Shown here one piece after another: positions 15,738-25,005 of a stretch of 64,000 nt of DNA. Within the stretch, counting starts at the first letter, position 1. The number at the start of each line of letters is the position of its first letter. The notes beneath the pieces are model-generated. The model saw only the letters and a program-made list of their open reading frames with translations. It was not told where the DNA came from and did not search any database. Source of the DNA: Planctomycetota bacterium. Its GTDB lineage: Bacteria; Planctomycetota; UBA8108; JACQVS01. The DNA lies in the NCBI GenBank assembly GCA_028280485.1, contig JANQLS010000192.1, positions 36,450 through 100,449 of the forward strand, given 5' to 3'. The position numbers were made by a program, and so were the translations under genes.

Positions 15738-18700
15738 TTAGCGTTGAAGACTTTCGATATTCCAACGTGCTGACTTCGCTTTTGTAAAGTTTTCAAAAGC
15801 TTGGTCGAAATTGGGAGACAATACGGGTTGGTCTTGGTTCTCTCCGGACCAGAAGGTCACAATCACAGGTAACTCAAAGGCTTTACGCCCGGCATCGCCA
15901 ACGACAACTAAAGGAAAACGAATGACATGACCGACGAGTTTGTATTTCAGTGAACTCGCCTGTAATTGTTGAACTTTCTTATCCCACGGCTTCCCTCCGA
16001 GGTATTTTAAAAACCTCATGACGTACCAACCATCGATCGAATTCGCGACCAACTTCGTGCCCTTAAAACTGGGATTACGAATGTCTTGATTGCCGCATCG
16101 ACCATCGCTGGCTTTGATTTCAAAGAACAAGCCTTTGGACTTTTCAGCGACTAACTTTTCTTTATCAAATTTGAAAGAACGAATCTCCTCAGAATTCATT
16201 CCCAAATTGAAAACGATCTGCTGACCTTGGTTTCCGGTAATTAAGTTTCGAGCTCGACTCACTTGCCATAAGTTATTTCTGGCTCGCGGCCCCCAGTTAC
16301 AAAGCGAGAAACTGATATCACCCGGGAAAGTCAGCTCGAAAGAATCGATCAAGGTTTCGAGACGTTCTCCACCCACTTCGGTGCTTTCTTCGGGACGATA
16401 GAAGACGGAGAAGCCCAAATCACCCTTCAAGAAATCTTTGATCTCTCCACAAAGAATCGAGGCAAAAGTTTTAACCCTTTGAGAGAAATCGGGAACACCT
16501 TCTTGAGACTTAGGAAGCGAGGGGCGTGCGCGAGTGACCAAACCTTCTAAATTGTAAGATTGATCTTCTACCGTGACCTCATCGAGCCCCCCCAAGAAGC
16601 GAGCTCTTTTTTGATCCGCTAAAGCTAAGAGTTCATCGACCGGAACGCCCTTCTGAGTGGGGTCTCCACCGAAGGGGAACTTGTCAGTTGCCAACCTATC
16701 GAATTGATCGATGAAGACATTGGATTCCGAAATGAGCTTGTGAGCTAAAAATGCCGTCAGCTCGCCTTCTAATCTCTTCAAGAGTTGGATGCGTTGACGG
16801 GTGAAGAAGTTTTCACTTTTATTACCCAGTTTCTCAATTTGGCCCCTGAGAGTATCAATTCGAACCGCGAGTACGGCTCCAAATGTATCGGGGAGCAATC
16901 GGGTTTCTTCCAACAGACCTAAGAAATCTTTGATCTGCATATAATCGGACTGCTGAGAAGCAGAAACTTTTTGTCCTGTAGGATCGAATGCAGCTTTCAC
17001 TCGGCCGTATTCTAAAACAGCAGAATCGTTGGAAGCTGAAACCAGCTTTCCGATGAAATCGAAAGCTTTTTTTCCGTTCTGTAAATACTCGCGAAGATTC
17101 TGAACCACTTGGCGATCTAATTCCCCTGAGGTTCCTTGGTAAAGTGTCTTGAAGAAGGCAAAGTTTGAATTCTCATTCAAAAAGGTACTTCTCTGAGTAC
17201 TCGAATAGCCCATTTCCGCACTCGGCAGGAAAGACAACTGGGGCTTGTGTTGCTCCATTAAATCCGTCAGGGACTTACGTGCGTCTAAAGTAGCTCCTTC
17301 TTCCATTTTCTTAAGAAGAATCCCGACCTGAGGCATCCCCCGATCCATCAACTTCGATAAGTAGGGTTCCCACGATAATCGCTGAATCAACAGTTCCCTC
17401 AAGCCAGTCGAGAGGTTATTGGGATTAGCGTTTTCTTTCTGAACGAGGGGAAGAGCTTTACTCCAAAAGTGAACGAACAGAAGTTGCAACCCACCGTTAA
17501 ACAGATTGGAATTTAAGGTCTTATCCGCAGGGGTAAGATTATCTAAACCCACATTGTTGGCTTGAAGCTTTTGAAATTCGGCGTACTCAATCTTCAATGT
17601 CTTTTCATTGAGATCGGTACACGCTCCCGAATTCATCACCAGCTTTTTAACGGCCTCGGGATTGTCGTTGAGATCATTCAACTCTTTGCGGGCATTCTCA
17701 ATCGTTTTGATCAGCAAGTTATCTTCTTCACCCGTGACCTCTTTACTGAAGTCACTGATGACGCTGAGCATTTTTTTAGTGGAGTTATCGATTTCAAGCG
17801 CCAACTGATTTTGATCTACGACAATATTGAGATCATTGAGCTCATTCCGAGCATCGATCAACAAGGTTTGAAACAATGACTTGAGATCGTTTTGGGATAG
17901 TTTCCAGTTCTCAAGTTGAGCATCCCCGATGTTCCAAGTTTCTAAAATATCGGTCTTCGCGATCAAATCTTTGAAGAGGGACTGTAATTGTCCTAACTCA
18001 GGATCGAAAGCCTCGTAGACGAGAAAGCCGACGATTCCTTTGCTGGTGGCCTGAATGTCTTTGGGGAGCATCGAAGCCACTAAAGACTTCACGGCTTCTA
18101 TTTTAGTATTCCCCGGTGCGCCACCTTCTTTAGGTGCTGAGGTTGTCTTTTGCTTTTCCAATGCTTTTTGAAAAGTTGCATTCACTTCTTGTAAAGTGGC
18201 ATCCAAGTTTTTCGACAGCAATGCGATATCGAGAACTTGCTGAGCAACCGTCTTGTCGTCGACATTGGAACCAGCGGAACCATCTAAAGCGATACGGGCT
18301 TGTTTAAACTTAGCAGCTTGATCGAACAGCTTCCCGTAGAGTTTAAAGAGATAACCCTTTCCTTCGACCTCTTCATGGAGGATGGAACTCGAAAGGCTAG
18401 AAGTTTCGTAAGCTTCCTTGATGATGGTGACGAGGGTGAGATCCTCTTGGCTAAAGGTCTTTTTGAAGTAGTCTTTGATCTTGACCCCAAGCTCGGTCGT
18501 ATTGGCTTCAACTGAAGATTCATGTTCGATGTAGGGCTCTTGAAAGAAGAGCTTAATTCCAGCGCTCTCCTCCGGACCTACGATCGGCTCGTAAAGTTCC
18601 ACCGCCGTACGAGCGATGTCGTGAAACTTAGCTTTAGAACTTAAAAAGGATTGCATGCGTCTTCGATCAGAATAAATCTTATCGATGGTCTGACCCAACT

Positions 18701-20420
18701 GAGCAAAGGCTACCGGCTTACCAGCAGGTCTCAATGCATTGCGAGCGTACGCTGCATTTCCTTTAGTGATATACCGCCTGAGTTCCCACCAGAAGATTTG
18801 ATCCAGGCGTTGGCTAATTTGTTCTTCATCCCCCGTAGATATTTTGATGTCAGGGTTTTCGAGTAACTTGAATGTATCTACTACGAGATCCCCTTCACCC
18901 CCACCTCGAGGAGTAAATTTATAATCTAAGTACGGCGGTGCATCGGGAGCTTGCGTGGGATAAGTTGCTTTTTCAACAGCCAGCAACTGTTCATAAAGCG
19001 TATTGTAAGAGCCCGACTGGCTAAACAACTGCCAAATGAAAAAACCGATTCCAAGAACTGCCAAAGCACCAGCTCCGATTTGCGAAGCCAATCGAATCGT
19101 TCCCATCGTTCCTTCAACCTTGGTAGAAGGCCGACTCAAGCCCGATTCTTTAAAAACCTTTGCCGTATAAAAATCATGAACGAAGTAAGGACGCCCAAAG
19201 AGATCATCCTGCATCTCGATCATCATCGTCCCCATCGCGGGAGCAGGAGTGGGAGCCTTCGCGGCTTCACGCTTCTCAAGCTCAACGAGTGAACTCAGGG
19301 GATTTTGATCTTGACCACCACTGGAGAAAAAGAAACCACGGAAACGGTGAGGTTCTTCATAGCGACTGAATTCGAAGATCTTTTCTAAGTAAATTTCTAA
19401 AACGCTTTGGAAGCGTTGAAACTCTTCAGGAAAGAGATAAATGAGGTCGGCATTCTCAGGCGTTTCCCCGTCGCGAAGAATTTCACTTCTTAAAATATCG
19501 AGATCATCGCCGACGCGGCCAAAGGCTTCCTTTAGCCAATTGGGATCGTAAGCATCGTCGATAGAATGGGGATTACTCCAACCGAAGAGCGTTCCTTGTC
19601 GATCTGGCGGCAATAAGGTGAAGAGTTCTTCGAAGCCACGAATCTTATCGCACTTGGTCACCAAGATATAAACGGGGAAGACCACACCTAATTTGCGTTG
19701 AAGGTCTGAAAGTTTGTCGTGAAGAATCGTTCCTACTTTTTTCGCGTTCTCAACGACCTTCTCCCGATTCTCTTCGGAAGAGATCAAGGAATCAGCAGGG
19801 ATCGCCACGACAACACCATCGATAGGCTTACGAGGTCTTACTCGTTTCAGGAGCTTAAGAAAATTTTCCCAGACGGGAACCACGGGTGAACCCGCATCGT
19901 GAACGGCGAAGCGGCCAGCAGTATCTAAGATGACGGCATCGTTGGCGAACCACCAATCGCAGTTGACAGTTCCTCCGATACCTTGTTGTTCTCCGCCGAG
20001 GGGCCATCGAATGTTCGACTTTCTTAGGGACGTCGTTTTGCCTGAACCAGCTTCTCCCATCAAAACATACCAAGGCAATTCGTAGAGAAAGCCCTTACCC
20101 AAACTGGTTTTTAGAGTTTGGATAGCCGTTTTAAACTTATTCTTAAGTTCACCAGGCGATGTTTCTTGGAGTCCCGCAGGAAGATAAGTGGGTTGATTGG
20201 AGAGTTCATTCTCAAGTTTCTTGCTCGCCCAACGAGCCTTTAAGAAACCGATCAAAACTTGAGCGAGCACCCAAATAAAGAATGCAGCGACGACGGCCGC
20301 AGCCACGAGAGCACCGGTAGTCCAAGACTTCCAGAGTCCGACTCCCACTCCGACCAAAGCAACGACCACGCCGAGGACGAGAAGGAATTTCCAGTTTTTA
20401 AGAAGTTTTAGTGCGTTCAC
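15738..20420 (-). CDS. tssM: Type VI secretion membrane-complex protein TssM (IcmF)
   Basis: 1560 residues, longer than the common 1100-1300. Two N-terminal transmembrane helices (about 12-30 and 35-60) precede a cytoplasmic NTPase domain with Walker A GEAGSGKTT at 122-130 and a Walker-B-like VILDTAGRF. A third membrane helix lies near 450-470 (GALAVLGIGFFIWQLF). The remaining approximately 1,090 residues are periplasmic. The extra length lies in the helical periplasmic part, which is charged and rich in Leu/Lys. TssM forms the trans-envelope channel with TssL and TssJ. The start is GTG at 20420, 16 bases after tssL, preceded by GAAAG. Confidence 0.95.
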   Translation of the reverse strand: MNALKLLKNWKFLLVLGVVVALVGVGVGLWKSWTTGALVAAAVVAAFFIWVLAQVLIGFLKARWASKKLENELSNQPTYLPAGLQETSPGELKNKFKTAIQTLKTSLGKGFLYELPWYVLMGEAGSGKTTSLRKSNIRWPLGGEQQGIGGTVNCDWWFANDAVILDTAGRFAVHDAGSPVVPVWENFLKLLKRVRPRKPIDGVVVAIPADSLISSEENREKVVENAKKVGTILHDKLSDLQRKLGVVFPVYILVTKCDKIRGFEELFTLLPPDRQGTLFGWSNPHSIDDAYDPNWLKEAFGRVGDDLDILRSEILRDGETPENADLIYLFPEEFQRFQSVLEIYLEKIFEFSRYEEPHRFRGFFFSSGGQDQNPLSSLVELEKREAAKAPTPAPAMGTMMIEMQDDLFGRPYFVHDFYTAKVFKESGLSRPSTKVEGTMGTIRLASQIGAGALAVLGIGFFIWQLFSQSGSYNTLYEQLLAVEKATYPTQAPDAPPYLDYKFTPRGGGEGDLVVDTFKLLENPDIKISTGDEEQISQRLDQIFWWELRRYITKGNAAYARNALRPAGKPVAFAQLGQTIDKIYSDRRRMQSFLSSKAKFHDIARTAVELYEPIVGPEESAGIKLFFQEPYIEHESSVEANTTELGVKIKDYFKKTFSQEDLTLVTIIKEAYETSSLSSSILHEEVEGKGYLFKLYGKLFDQAAKFKQARIALDGSAGSNVDDKTVAQQVLDIALLSKNLDATLQEVNATFQKALEKQKTTSAPKEGGAPGNTKIEAVKSLVASMLPKDIQATSKGIVGFLVYEAFDPELGQLQSLFKDLIAKTDILETWNIGDAQLENWKLSQNDLKSLFQTLLIDARNELNDLNIVVDQNQLALEIDNSTKKMLSVISDFSKEVTGEEDNLLIKTIENARKELNDLNDNPEAVKKLVMNSGACTDLNEKTLKIEYAEFQKLQANNVGLDNLTPADKTLNSNLFNGGLQLLFVHFWSKALPLVQKENANPNNLSTGLRELLIQRLSWEPYLSKLMDRGMPQVGILLKKMEEGATLDARKSLTDLMEQHKPQLSFLPSAEMGYSSTQRSTFLNENSNFAFFKTLYQGTSGELDRQVVQNLREYLQNGKKAFDFIGKLVSASNDSAVLEYGRVKAAFDPTGQKVSASQQSDYMQIKDFLGLLEETRLLPDTFGAVLAVRIDTLRGQIEKLGNKSENFFTRQRIQLLKRLEGELTAFLAHKLISESNVFIDQFDRLATDKFPFGGDPTQKGVPVDELLALADQKRARFLGGLDEVTVEDQSYNLEGLVTRARPSLPKSQEGVPDFSQRVKTFASILCGEIKDFLKGDLGFSVFYRPEESTEVGGERLETLIDSFELTFPGDISFSLCNWGPRARNNLWQVSRARNLITGNQGQQIVFNLGMNSEEIRSFKFDKEKLVAEKSKGLFFEIKASDGRCGNQDIRNPSFKGTKLVANSIDGWYVMRFLKYLGGKPWDKKVQQLQASSLKYKLVGHVIRFPLVVVGDAGRKAFELPVIVTFWSGENQDQPVLSPNFDQAFENFTKAKSARWNIESLQR

Positions 20421-20436
20421 TTGATTTCTTTCAGGC

Positions 20437-21282
20437 TCAGTTCCCAGTCGGGTTGGACTCGGTTTTCTTTTCTAAAGTTGGATCGGCTCGTTTATCTAAG
20501 CGGTAATTCATGCTGCTGTCGATCTTGTCGAGAGTTTCGTGAATGCCACCCTTCATCACTTTCTCAAAGAGGAGGTTGGCCCCAAACAAAACCACGACGG
20601 CGATCGCAAAGAAGACTAAGGACTGGAGGGCGTTGGGGATCTTGCTTCCCATGTCTCGCGCTTCGATATAGTCGTAAGCTTGAGGAGAGACCTTCGCTGA
20701 GCTTTTTGTTTTACCGTCGGTATAACAACTGTGAAGTCGCCGACGTAGATCAGCTAACTCTTGGGAGCTTTGCGATCCGGGAGCTTGTTTTTGTCGTTGA
20801 GCGAAGTACTTACCGTGAAAACCTAAAGAAATCACATTGAAGTAAACTTCAGCGAGATCACGCTCACCAGGATCTCTTCGGGAGAGTACTTGTTCGATCT
20901 TTTCGAACAAACTTTGACCTGCAGATCGAGTGTTGAAAAAAGCCATCTCCAGGGGATAACTATTCCAATCACTTTTGCCGGGCCAATCGATCATGCCCGA
21001 CATAAAAATTTCATCCGCCAAGGCGACCATCGCGTATTGGGCTTCCTTATATAAGTTGAAGCCCGAAGCACCGCTTTCACCCGCTTCGGTGGCTTGATTC
21101 CTCAAAACCTGAGCCAAGGATTCCCAAACAGGATTGGGCCCTCGATTGCCTGGGTTTTTCGGATCGAAGGGAACTGGGTTTTCAGGCAAGTACGCCCAGC
21201 GACCACTTCGAATGGCGTGTTTTTGCTTTTCGATCTCGATATAAAATTCGGAGAACTTCTCCTGCAACCATCTTTGTCCCAT
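20437..21282 (-). CDS. tssL: Type VI secretion membrane-complex protein TssL (DotU)
   Basis: 281 residues. The cytoplasmic DotU domain includes the family core ALADEIFMSGMIDWPGKS followed by a helical bundle (NTRSAGQSLFEKIEQVL, then LAEVYFNVISLGFHGKY). A single C-terminal transmembrane helix (about residues 220-240, LVFFAIAVVVLFGANLLF) leaves a short periplasmic tail without a peptidoglycan-binding OmpA domain. It is encoded between tssK (5 bases) and tssM (16 bases), the usual partners in the inner-membrane part of the apparatus. Confidence 0.93.
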   Translation of the reverse strand: MGQRWLQEKFSEFYIEIEKQKHAIRSGRWAYLPENPVPFDPKNPGNRGPNPVWESLAQVLRNQATEAGESGASGFNLYKEAQYAMVALADEIFMSGMIDWPGKSDWNSYPLEMAFFNTRSAGQSLFEKIEQVLSRRDPGERDLAEVYFNVISLGFHGKYFAQRQKQAPGSQSSQELADLRRRLHSCYTDGKTKSSAKVSPQAYDYIEARDMGSKIPNALQSLVFFAIAVVVLFGANLLFEKVMKGGIHETLDKIDSSMNYRLDKRADPTLEKKTESNPTGN

Positions 21283-21287
21283 GGTGC

Positions 21288-22658
21288 TTAAGTCTCCTTT
21301 CTCACGTAGACATCGATGAGGCGAGGACGCTCATGACCCGGAGGATCATCACCCGCGCGAACAAAGAAGAGTTGTTGATTCGTTTTTAATGCTTGGAGAG
21401 ATTCTTCACTGAGTTTGAGCTGATAGAGAAGAGTTCCGCGCTCCAGTTGAAGGTCGATTGGATGAGGGTGAACCACATCGCGATCGATACCTAATATTCG
21501 AAATTTGATAAAATCTCTCACTTGCTCGGCATTTGCGATGATGCAGTTGTTGTCAACCCAACGCCCTAAGGCTTCGGCATCCGAACGTGCACCACCTCTG
21601 ACAGCGAAGTAAATATCTCGACTGAGGTGATCGGGCTTTAAATTTAAAACTTCGAACTTTCCATCTGAGCCCCGGATCTCTAAGCGATCGTAATTATCAA
21701 CTCCTTCATCGAGAGCAATCGAAATGCGTTGGATGAGTTCATTGAACGATCTTCTCAGATTGGTGTGCTCATAAGCCGGAGCTGGGCCGGGAATTTCAAG
21801 TTCGAATCTCAGGGTGCTGAGTTCACCTAGCATACGGCAGAGTGACATGTAGATATCGACAGGTCTAAAACCATCGGTCTCTACCATTTGTTCTAAGGGA
21901 ATTAATGTCCCTACTAAACCGAAAGCTCTCAGGCGATTTTCTAATCGAGGATCTTGACGTTGATGTCGAACAGCAGCATCGAATCCACCCGCTGCTTCAG
22001 CGGCTTTGGCTCGAACGAGCTTACAGAGATCCCTAACCTTATCGGCGATCACACTTTCATTGGTAACCAAGATCGTGGGAGGGATGTAATCGTTAACTTG
22101 GAAAACTCCGCCTTCATAAACCAACTCAGCGATGGGGACGGTTTGAAATCCCGTGGGATCTTCATCACCGATCAATAACTGAGCTTTGACGCGTAGGAAG
22201 CTCACGGGAGATTCATTAGTTCCCGTTGAGCAGTCAGGCACTTCTACCGCTGGCTGAACCTTGTACCGGAGGGCGTGCCCTACATCTTCACCATCCGAAA
22301 CTTCGACGGACTTTTCCATCGGATCGGGCACGGCCAAAATCACCGGCACGACATCTCCATCGTGAAGCCGCTCTTTCACAATTTCTAAGTCTCGCTCTAG
22401 AGGACTCGACAAGGAAGAGCTATCGATCACTAAGCCATCGGGAAAAACAGCTTCGACGGCGGTGACGACAAATCGGCCCGCAGCGATCGCATCGTGGTCG
22501 AGTTGAAGCTTCTGAACTCCCCAGTGATAAGGAGAGAGCGAAAAAGCCTTGTACGACAAGAGATCTTCAGTTCGCTGAGCGAACTGCTGAAAATGATGGG
22601 GCTGAAGAAACATCCCCTCATACCAATGAATGGGAGGGGGTACTTTTTTCTGAAACAT
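21288..22658 (-). CDS. tssK: Type VI secretion baseplate protein TssK
   Basis: 456 residues, the standard length. The opening HWYEGMFLQPHHFQQF is diagnostic of TssK (VasE/ImpJ). TssK is a cytoplasmic trimer that connects the baseplate wedges to TssM/TssL. Further family-like segments are FRPVDIYMSLCRMLGELS and ERGTLLYQLKLSEESLQAL. It lies 12 bases after the lipoprotein gene and 5 bases before tssL, so the reading frames are tightly coupled. The wedge partners TssE, TssF and TssG are not in the window. Confidence 0.96.
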   Translation of the reverse strand: MFQKKVPPPIHWYEGMFLQPHHFQQFAQRTEDLLSYKAFSLSPYHWGVQKLQLDHDAIAAGRFVVTAVEAVFPDGLVIDSSSLSSPLERDLEIVKERLHDGDVVPVILAVPDPMEKSVEVSDGEDVGHALRYKVQPAVEVPDCSTGTNESPVSFLRVKAQLLIGDEDPTGFQTVPIAELVYEGGVFQVNDYIPPTILVTNESVIADKVRDLCKLVRAKAAEAAGGFDAAVRHQRQDPRLENRLRAFGLVGTLIPLEQMVETDGFRPVDIYMSLCRMLGELSTLRFELEIPGPAPAYEHTNLRRSFNELIQRISIALDEGVDNYDRLEIRGSDGKFEVLNLKPDHLSRDIYFAVRGGARSDAEALGRWVDNNCIIANAEQVRDFIKFRILGIDRDVVHPHPIDLQLERGTLLYQLKLSEESLQALKTNQQLFFVRAGDDPPGHERPRLIDVYVRKET

Positions 22659-22670
22659 TCTAGGTCAGGC

Positions 22671-23234
22671 TCAATTCTTTTTTCGGGTATAGAAAAGTAA
22701 GGTTTCGGGGGTGTCATAGAACTTCACATCGAAATCTTGATGCTTCACGTGAATGTGAATGAAGTTCGTGACCGGTCTTAAGGGATCAGTGAGGGAGATT
22801 TGTCGAACGCGGTTGTTGATCACTCCCCCTTCACCAGCGACTGCATCTTCCATCGTCGAGAAAACAAAGAGTTGATTGGCACCACATTGTTTCACCTGTT
22901 CAGGTTTTTCGAGCAGAGGATCCGTGTGTGCCCCCCGCTTGTAGTCCCCTAATTCAACGTAGGTACAAAAACCAAGCTGGCTCTGTTGTTCAGCCCAAGA
23001 CTTTGCTTTCCAGTAAGTTTTAATTTCGCTAAGCTCAAAAGTTTGTTCAGGGCCCGGCCAGACCATCAGGAGATTGGTAGAACCGTTGTAATTCGCATCT
23101 TTATCTGTCTTGACTCCGACGGTATAGCGATTCCAGCCCAACCATCCTTCGATCGTGCAACATCCCTGAGAGATAAACATTACCCCTAAGCTCAGTAAGA
23201 TGAGCTTCACTCTTCCATTCAGCAAACCGTTCAT
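22671..23234 (-). CDS. tssJ: Type VI secretion outer-membrane lipoprotein TssJ-like
   Basis: 187 residues with a lipoprotein signal (LILLSLGVMFISQGC, lipid Cys at about residue 25). The mature part is beta-rich (STNLLMVWPGPEQTFELSEI, QLFVFSTMED, NFIHIHVKHQDFDVKFYD). That fits the transthyretin-like fold of TssJ, in which a loop contacts TssM, but the sequence is divergent. The assignment relies on the lipobox, size and position directly upstream of tssK, as in most type VI operons. The alternative is an unrelated lipoprotein in the operon. Two Cys are present in the mature part besides the CC at the lipobox. Confidence 0.7.
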   Translation of the reverse strand: MNGLLNGRVKLILLSLGVMFISQGCCTIEGWLGWNRYTVGVKTDKDANYNGSTNLLMVWPGPEQTFELSEIKTYWKAKSWAEQQSQLGFCTYVELGDYKRGAHTDPLLEKPEQVKQCGANQLFVFSTMEDAVAGEGGVINNRVRQISLTDPLRPVTNFIHIHVKHQDFDVKFYDTPETLLFYTRKKN

Positions 23235-23323
23235 TAAACACAGTCCCTTCTCAGTGTACGCTCCAAATAGATAGGTAAGTTCCCCTCTAATTGTTTTTCA
23301 TTTTGGTCGGTTCAACGCCTTCC

Positions 23324-24364
23324 TCAACTGAGTAAGCTAGGCTGGCGATCTCGGATTTGAGCTTTAATCTTAGTGCGAAGAAGCTCGATCAAATTGTTGT
23401 AAAGCGACATCCGTTGATAGATTTCGGAATAGACGACCCAAGGCTTCGAGCGCTGCTCTTTGGCAACTCGTTCGATGTTTTCTGGGTCTAAGCTCTCTTG
23501 GAGTTTTTCACACCAACTCCTCAAGCTATTCCAAGTTCCTCCAACGAGGATCTTCCAACAATCACGCAACATCTCACAGTGAGAATTTAGATCGGCTTGA
23601 TCGTTAAATGAAGAAGCTAAAATGTGATCAAACTTTTGAAGATTGATCGTAAGTTTTAATTTACTGAAGACGTGAGTAAGGTTTCGATCTGTCCCCTCGA
23701 AGTATTTCCCCAAGATGGCAAACTGTTCAAGAAGTTGCTTTTCATCCACTCGAAGGCCGTGGGCGTTCGTATCGACTTTTAAAGATTGTAAAACGGAGTT
23801 AGGAGAAAGGCCGGGACTCAAGACCGCAGGTGCGGGCTCACTCAACTGTGCTTTTAAATCTTCATTTTGCTTTTCTAATTCTTGGATCTTCTGGTTGAGC
23901 CGAGCGATTTCCTCTGGATCAGCTACGGGTGTGGGCTCCGGTTTGGATTCAGCCGGAGACTCAGGCAGATCCGAGAAGAAATCACCATCGTCAGCCGAAG
24001 GCGGAGTAGCTTCAGATGGGTTTTGAGCTGCGGCTTCAACCTGCCCGGGACCGATCCCACTTAAGAAGAGATCGATACTTCCCATTCCGATGGGCCTCTC
24101 CGGTTCAGAAGCAGCGGGAGCCTGAGGAGGTGGGGCTTGAACAGCGGGTTCATCAACCGGTGCGGTCTGAGGCTCTGATTTTGAGAGGGCATCCCAGTCG
24201 ATCTCGTTTGATATACGTTCCTGGACTCCAGTGATCACTCGACCCCAATAATCCTTCAGGCGACTGGCACCCTGGGGGTCTAGATCTTCAAGAGAAATCA
24301 GAACTGAATGGATCACCTCGACGAGTGCGTGAATTCGTTCTCGTTCGATGGCTTCCTGGGACAT
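23324..24364 (-). CDS. Type VI locus protein, TagH C-terminal-like, without FHA domain
   Basis: 346 residues, first gene of the type VI operon. The N-terminal about 60 residues are helical. A Pro/Glu/Ala-rich linker (about 65-165) precedes a short coiled coil (EIARLNQKIQELEKQNEDLK), and the helical C-terminal domain covers about 195-346. That domain contains CEMLRDCWKILVGGTWNSL, LDPENIERVAKEQRS and WVVYSEIYQRMSLYNNLIEL. The order of motifs resembles the C-terminal domain of Fha/TagH proteins (the region with LDPxxLE then W-x-x-Y), but the N-terminal FHA is missing and sits in the separate gene at 13600. This is a pattern judgement, not a database match; a TssA-like or wholly novel component is possible. 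Confidence 0.5.
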   Translation of the reverse strand: MSQEAIERERIHALVEVIHSVLISLEDLDPQGASRLKDYWGRVITGVQERISNEIDWDALSKSEPQTAPVDEPAVQAPPPQAPAASEPERPIGMGSIDLFLSGIGPGQVEAAAQNPSEATPPSADDGDFFSDLPESPAESKPEPTPVADPEEIARLNQKIQELEKQNEDLKAQLSEPAPAVLSPGLSPNSVLQSLKVDTNAHGLRVDEKQLLEQFAILGKYFEGTDRNLTHVFSKLKLTINLQKFDHILASSFNDQADLNSHCEMLRDCWKILVGGTWNSLRSWCEKLQESLDPENIERVAKEQRSKPWVVYSEIYQRMSLYNNLIELLRTKIKAQIRDRQPSLLS

Positions 24365-25005
24365 CCTACAACCTCGATGTAACTACTAGGGCTTGGCCCA
24401 ATAATGGGTTCTCGTTAAAAAAGCTCTACCCATGAATTCGTCAGTTTTGGCGACAAACCGAGCTTGAAAATGAGGATCTTCAATTCCTTCAGTAATCCCT
24501 AAAATGAAAAAAATTACCGGCCCCATCAGAGCACCTTATTAAAAAATAATCGCGCTGACATTTCAGAACTTAAGAAACAAAAATCTATCGCCGGCTGTTC
24601 CGGGCGAACCGGTGGGAAAACCAGCGAACAGCTTGAGAGAAAAGCCGCCAAACCCAACAATAAGTCCTTCCAGATATTACCTTTAGGATCAAATTAAGTA
24701 AATGGCCTTCTGGGCTCTCCCCACATTTTCCACGAACCCTGGGTAGGGTCTTCAGAGATCTAAACGAGTTAGGGTGAGGATCTGGACGGAAAAAATATTA
24801 ACAGTCGGTTTGGAAGGTGAGATTTGAGTGTGAAGATTCACTCAATGGGGGGGGTTTTTACATTCATTATAATTTGCACCCCGAAATCAGATCAAAGCCC
24901 ATTAACTAGCCCGAAGCGCTAGCGAGGATCATATCCCCTCGCTAGCGCTTCGGGCTAGTTAAGAGACTTTTCAAAGAAATTATATCGGAATGTGTAGGTA
25001 GGAAA
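24365..25005. other. 641-base intergenic region upstream of the type VI operon
   Basis: No supported ORF in either strand. It should contain the type VI operon promoter (leftward). Visible structure: a 7-base inverted repeat GCTGTTC/GAACAGC (24594-24600 and 24626-24632), a run of eight G at about 24847, and the 26-base perfect hairpin at 24902-24962 just past the end of the response-regulator gene. Confidence 0.6.
24902..24962. repeat. Perfect 26-base-stem hairpin, REP-like (GCCCGAAGCGCTAGCGAGG)
   Basis: The arms 24902-24927 and 24937-24962 are perfectly complementary with a 9-base loop. The core is the same repeat family as the pairs at 13397 and 34036, but with GCGCTAGCG in place of GCTTTAGCG, and here the two units are almost back to back. 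It lies 44 bases past the stop of the response-regulator gene (25006), so it could also end that transcript, although no T-run follows. Confidence 0.82.

Noticed and set aside
15738..20420. Many short frames on the plus strand inside tssM and the neighbouring tss genes
   Set aside because: All are antisense or out-of-frame shadows of a long gene with clear domains.
24594..24632. GCTGTTC/GAACAGC inverted repeat as an integron attC site
   Set aside because: It lacks the paired R and L boxes and the extrahelical bases of attC, and there is no integrase or cassette structure nearby.
24840..24860. Run of eight G upstream of the type VI operon as a phase-variation tract
   Set aside because: It lies about 480 bases from the nearest start on that strand and outside any gene or recognisable promoter, so no switching effect can be supported.
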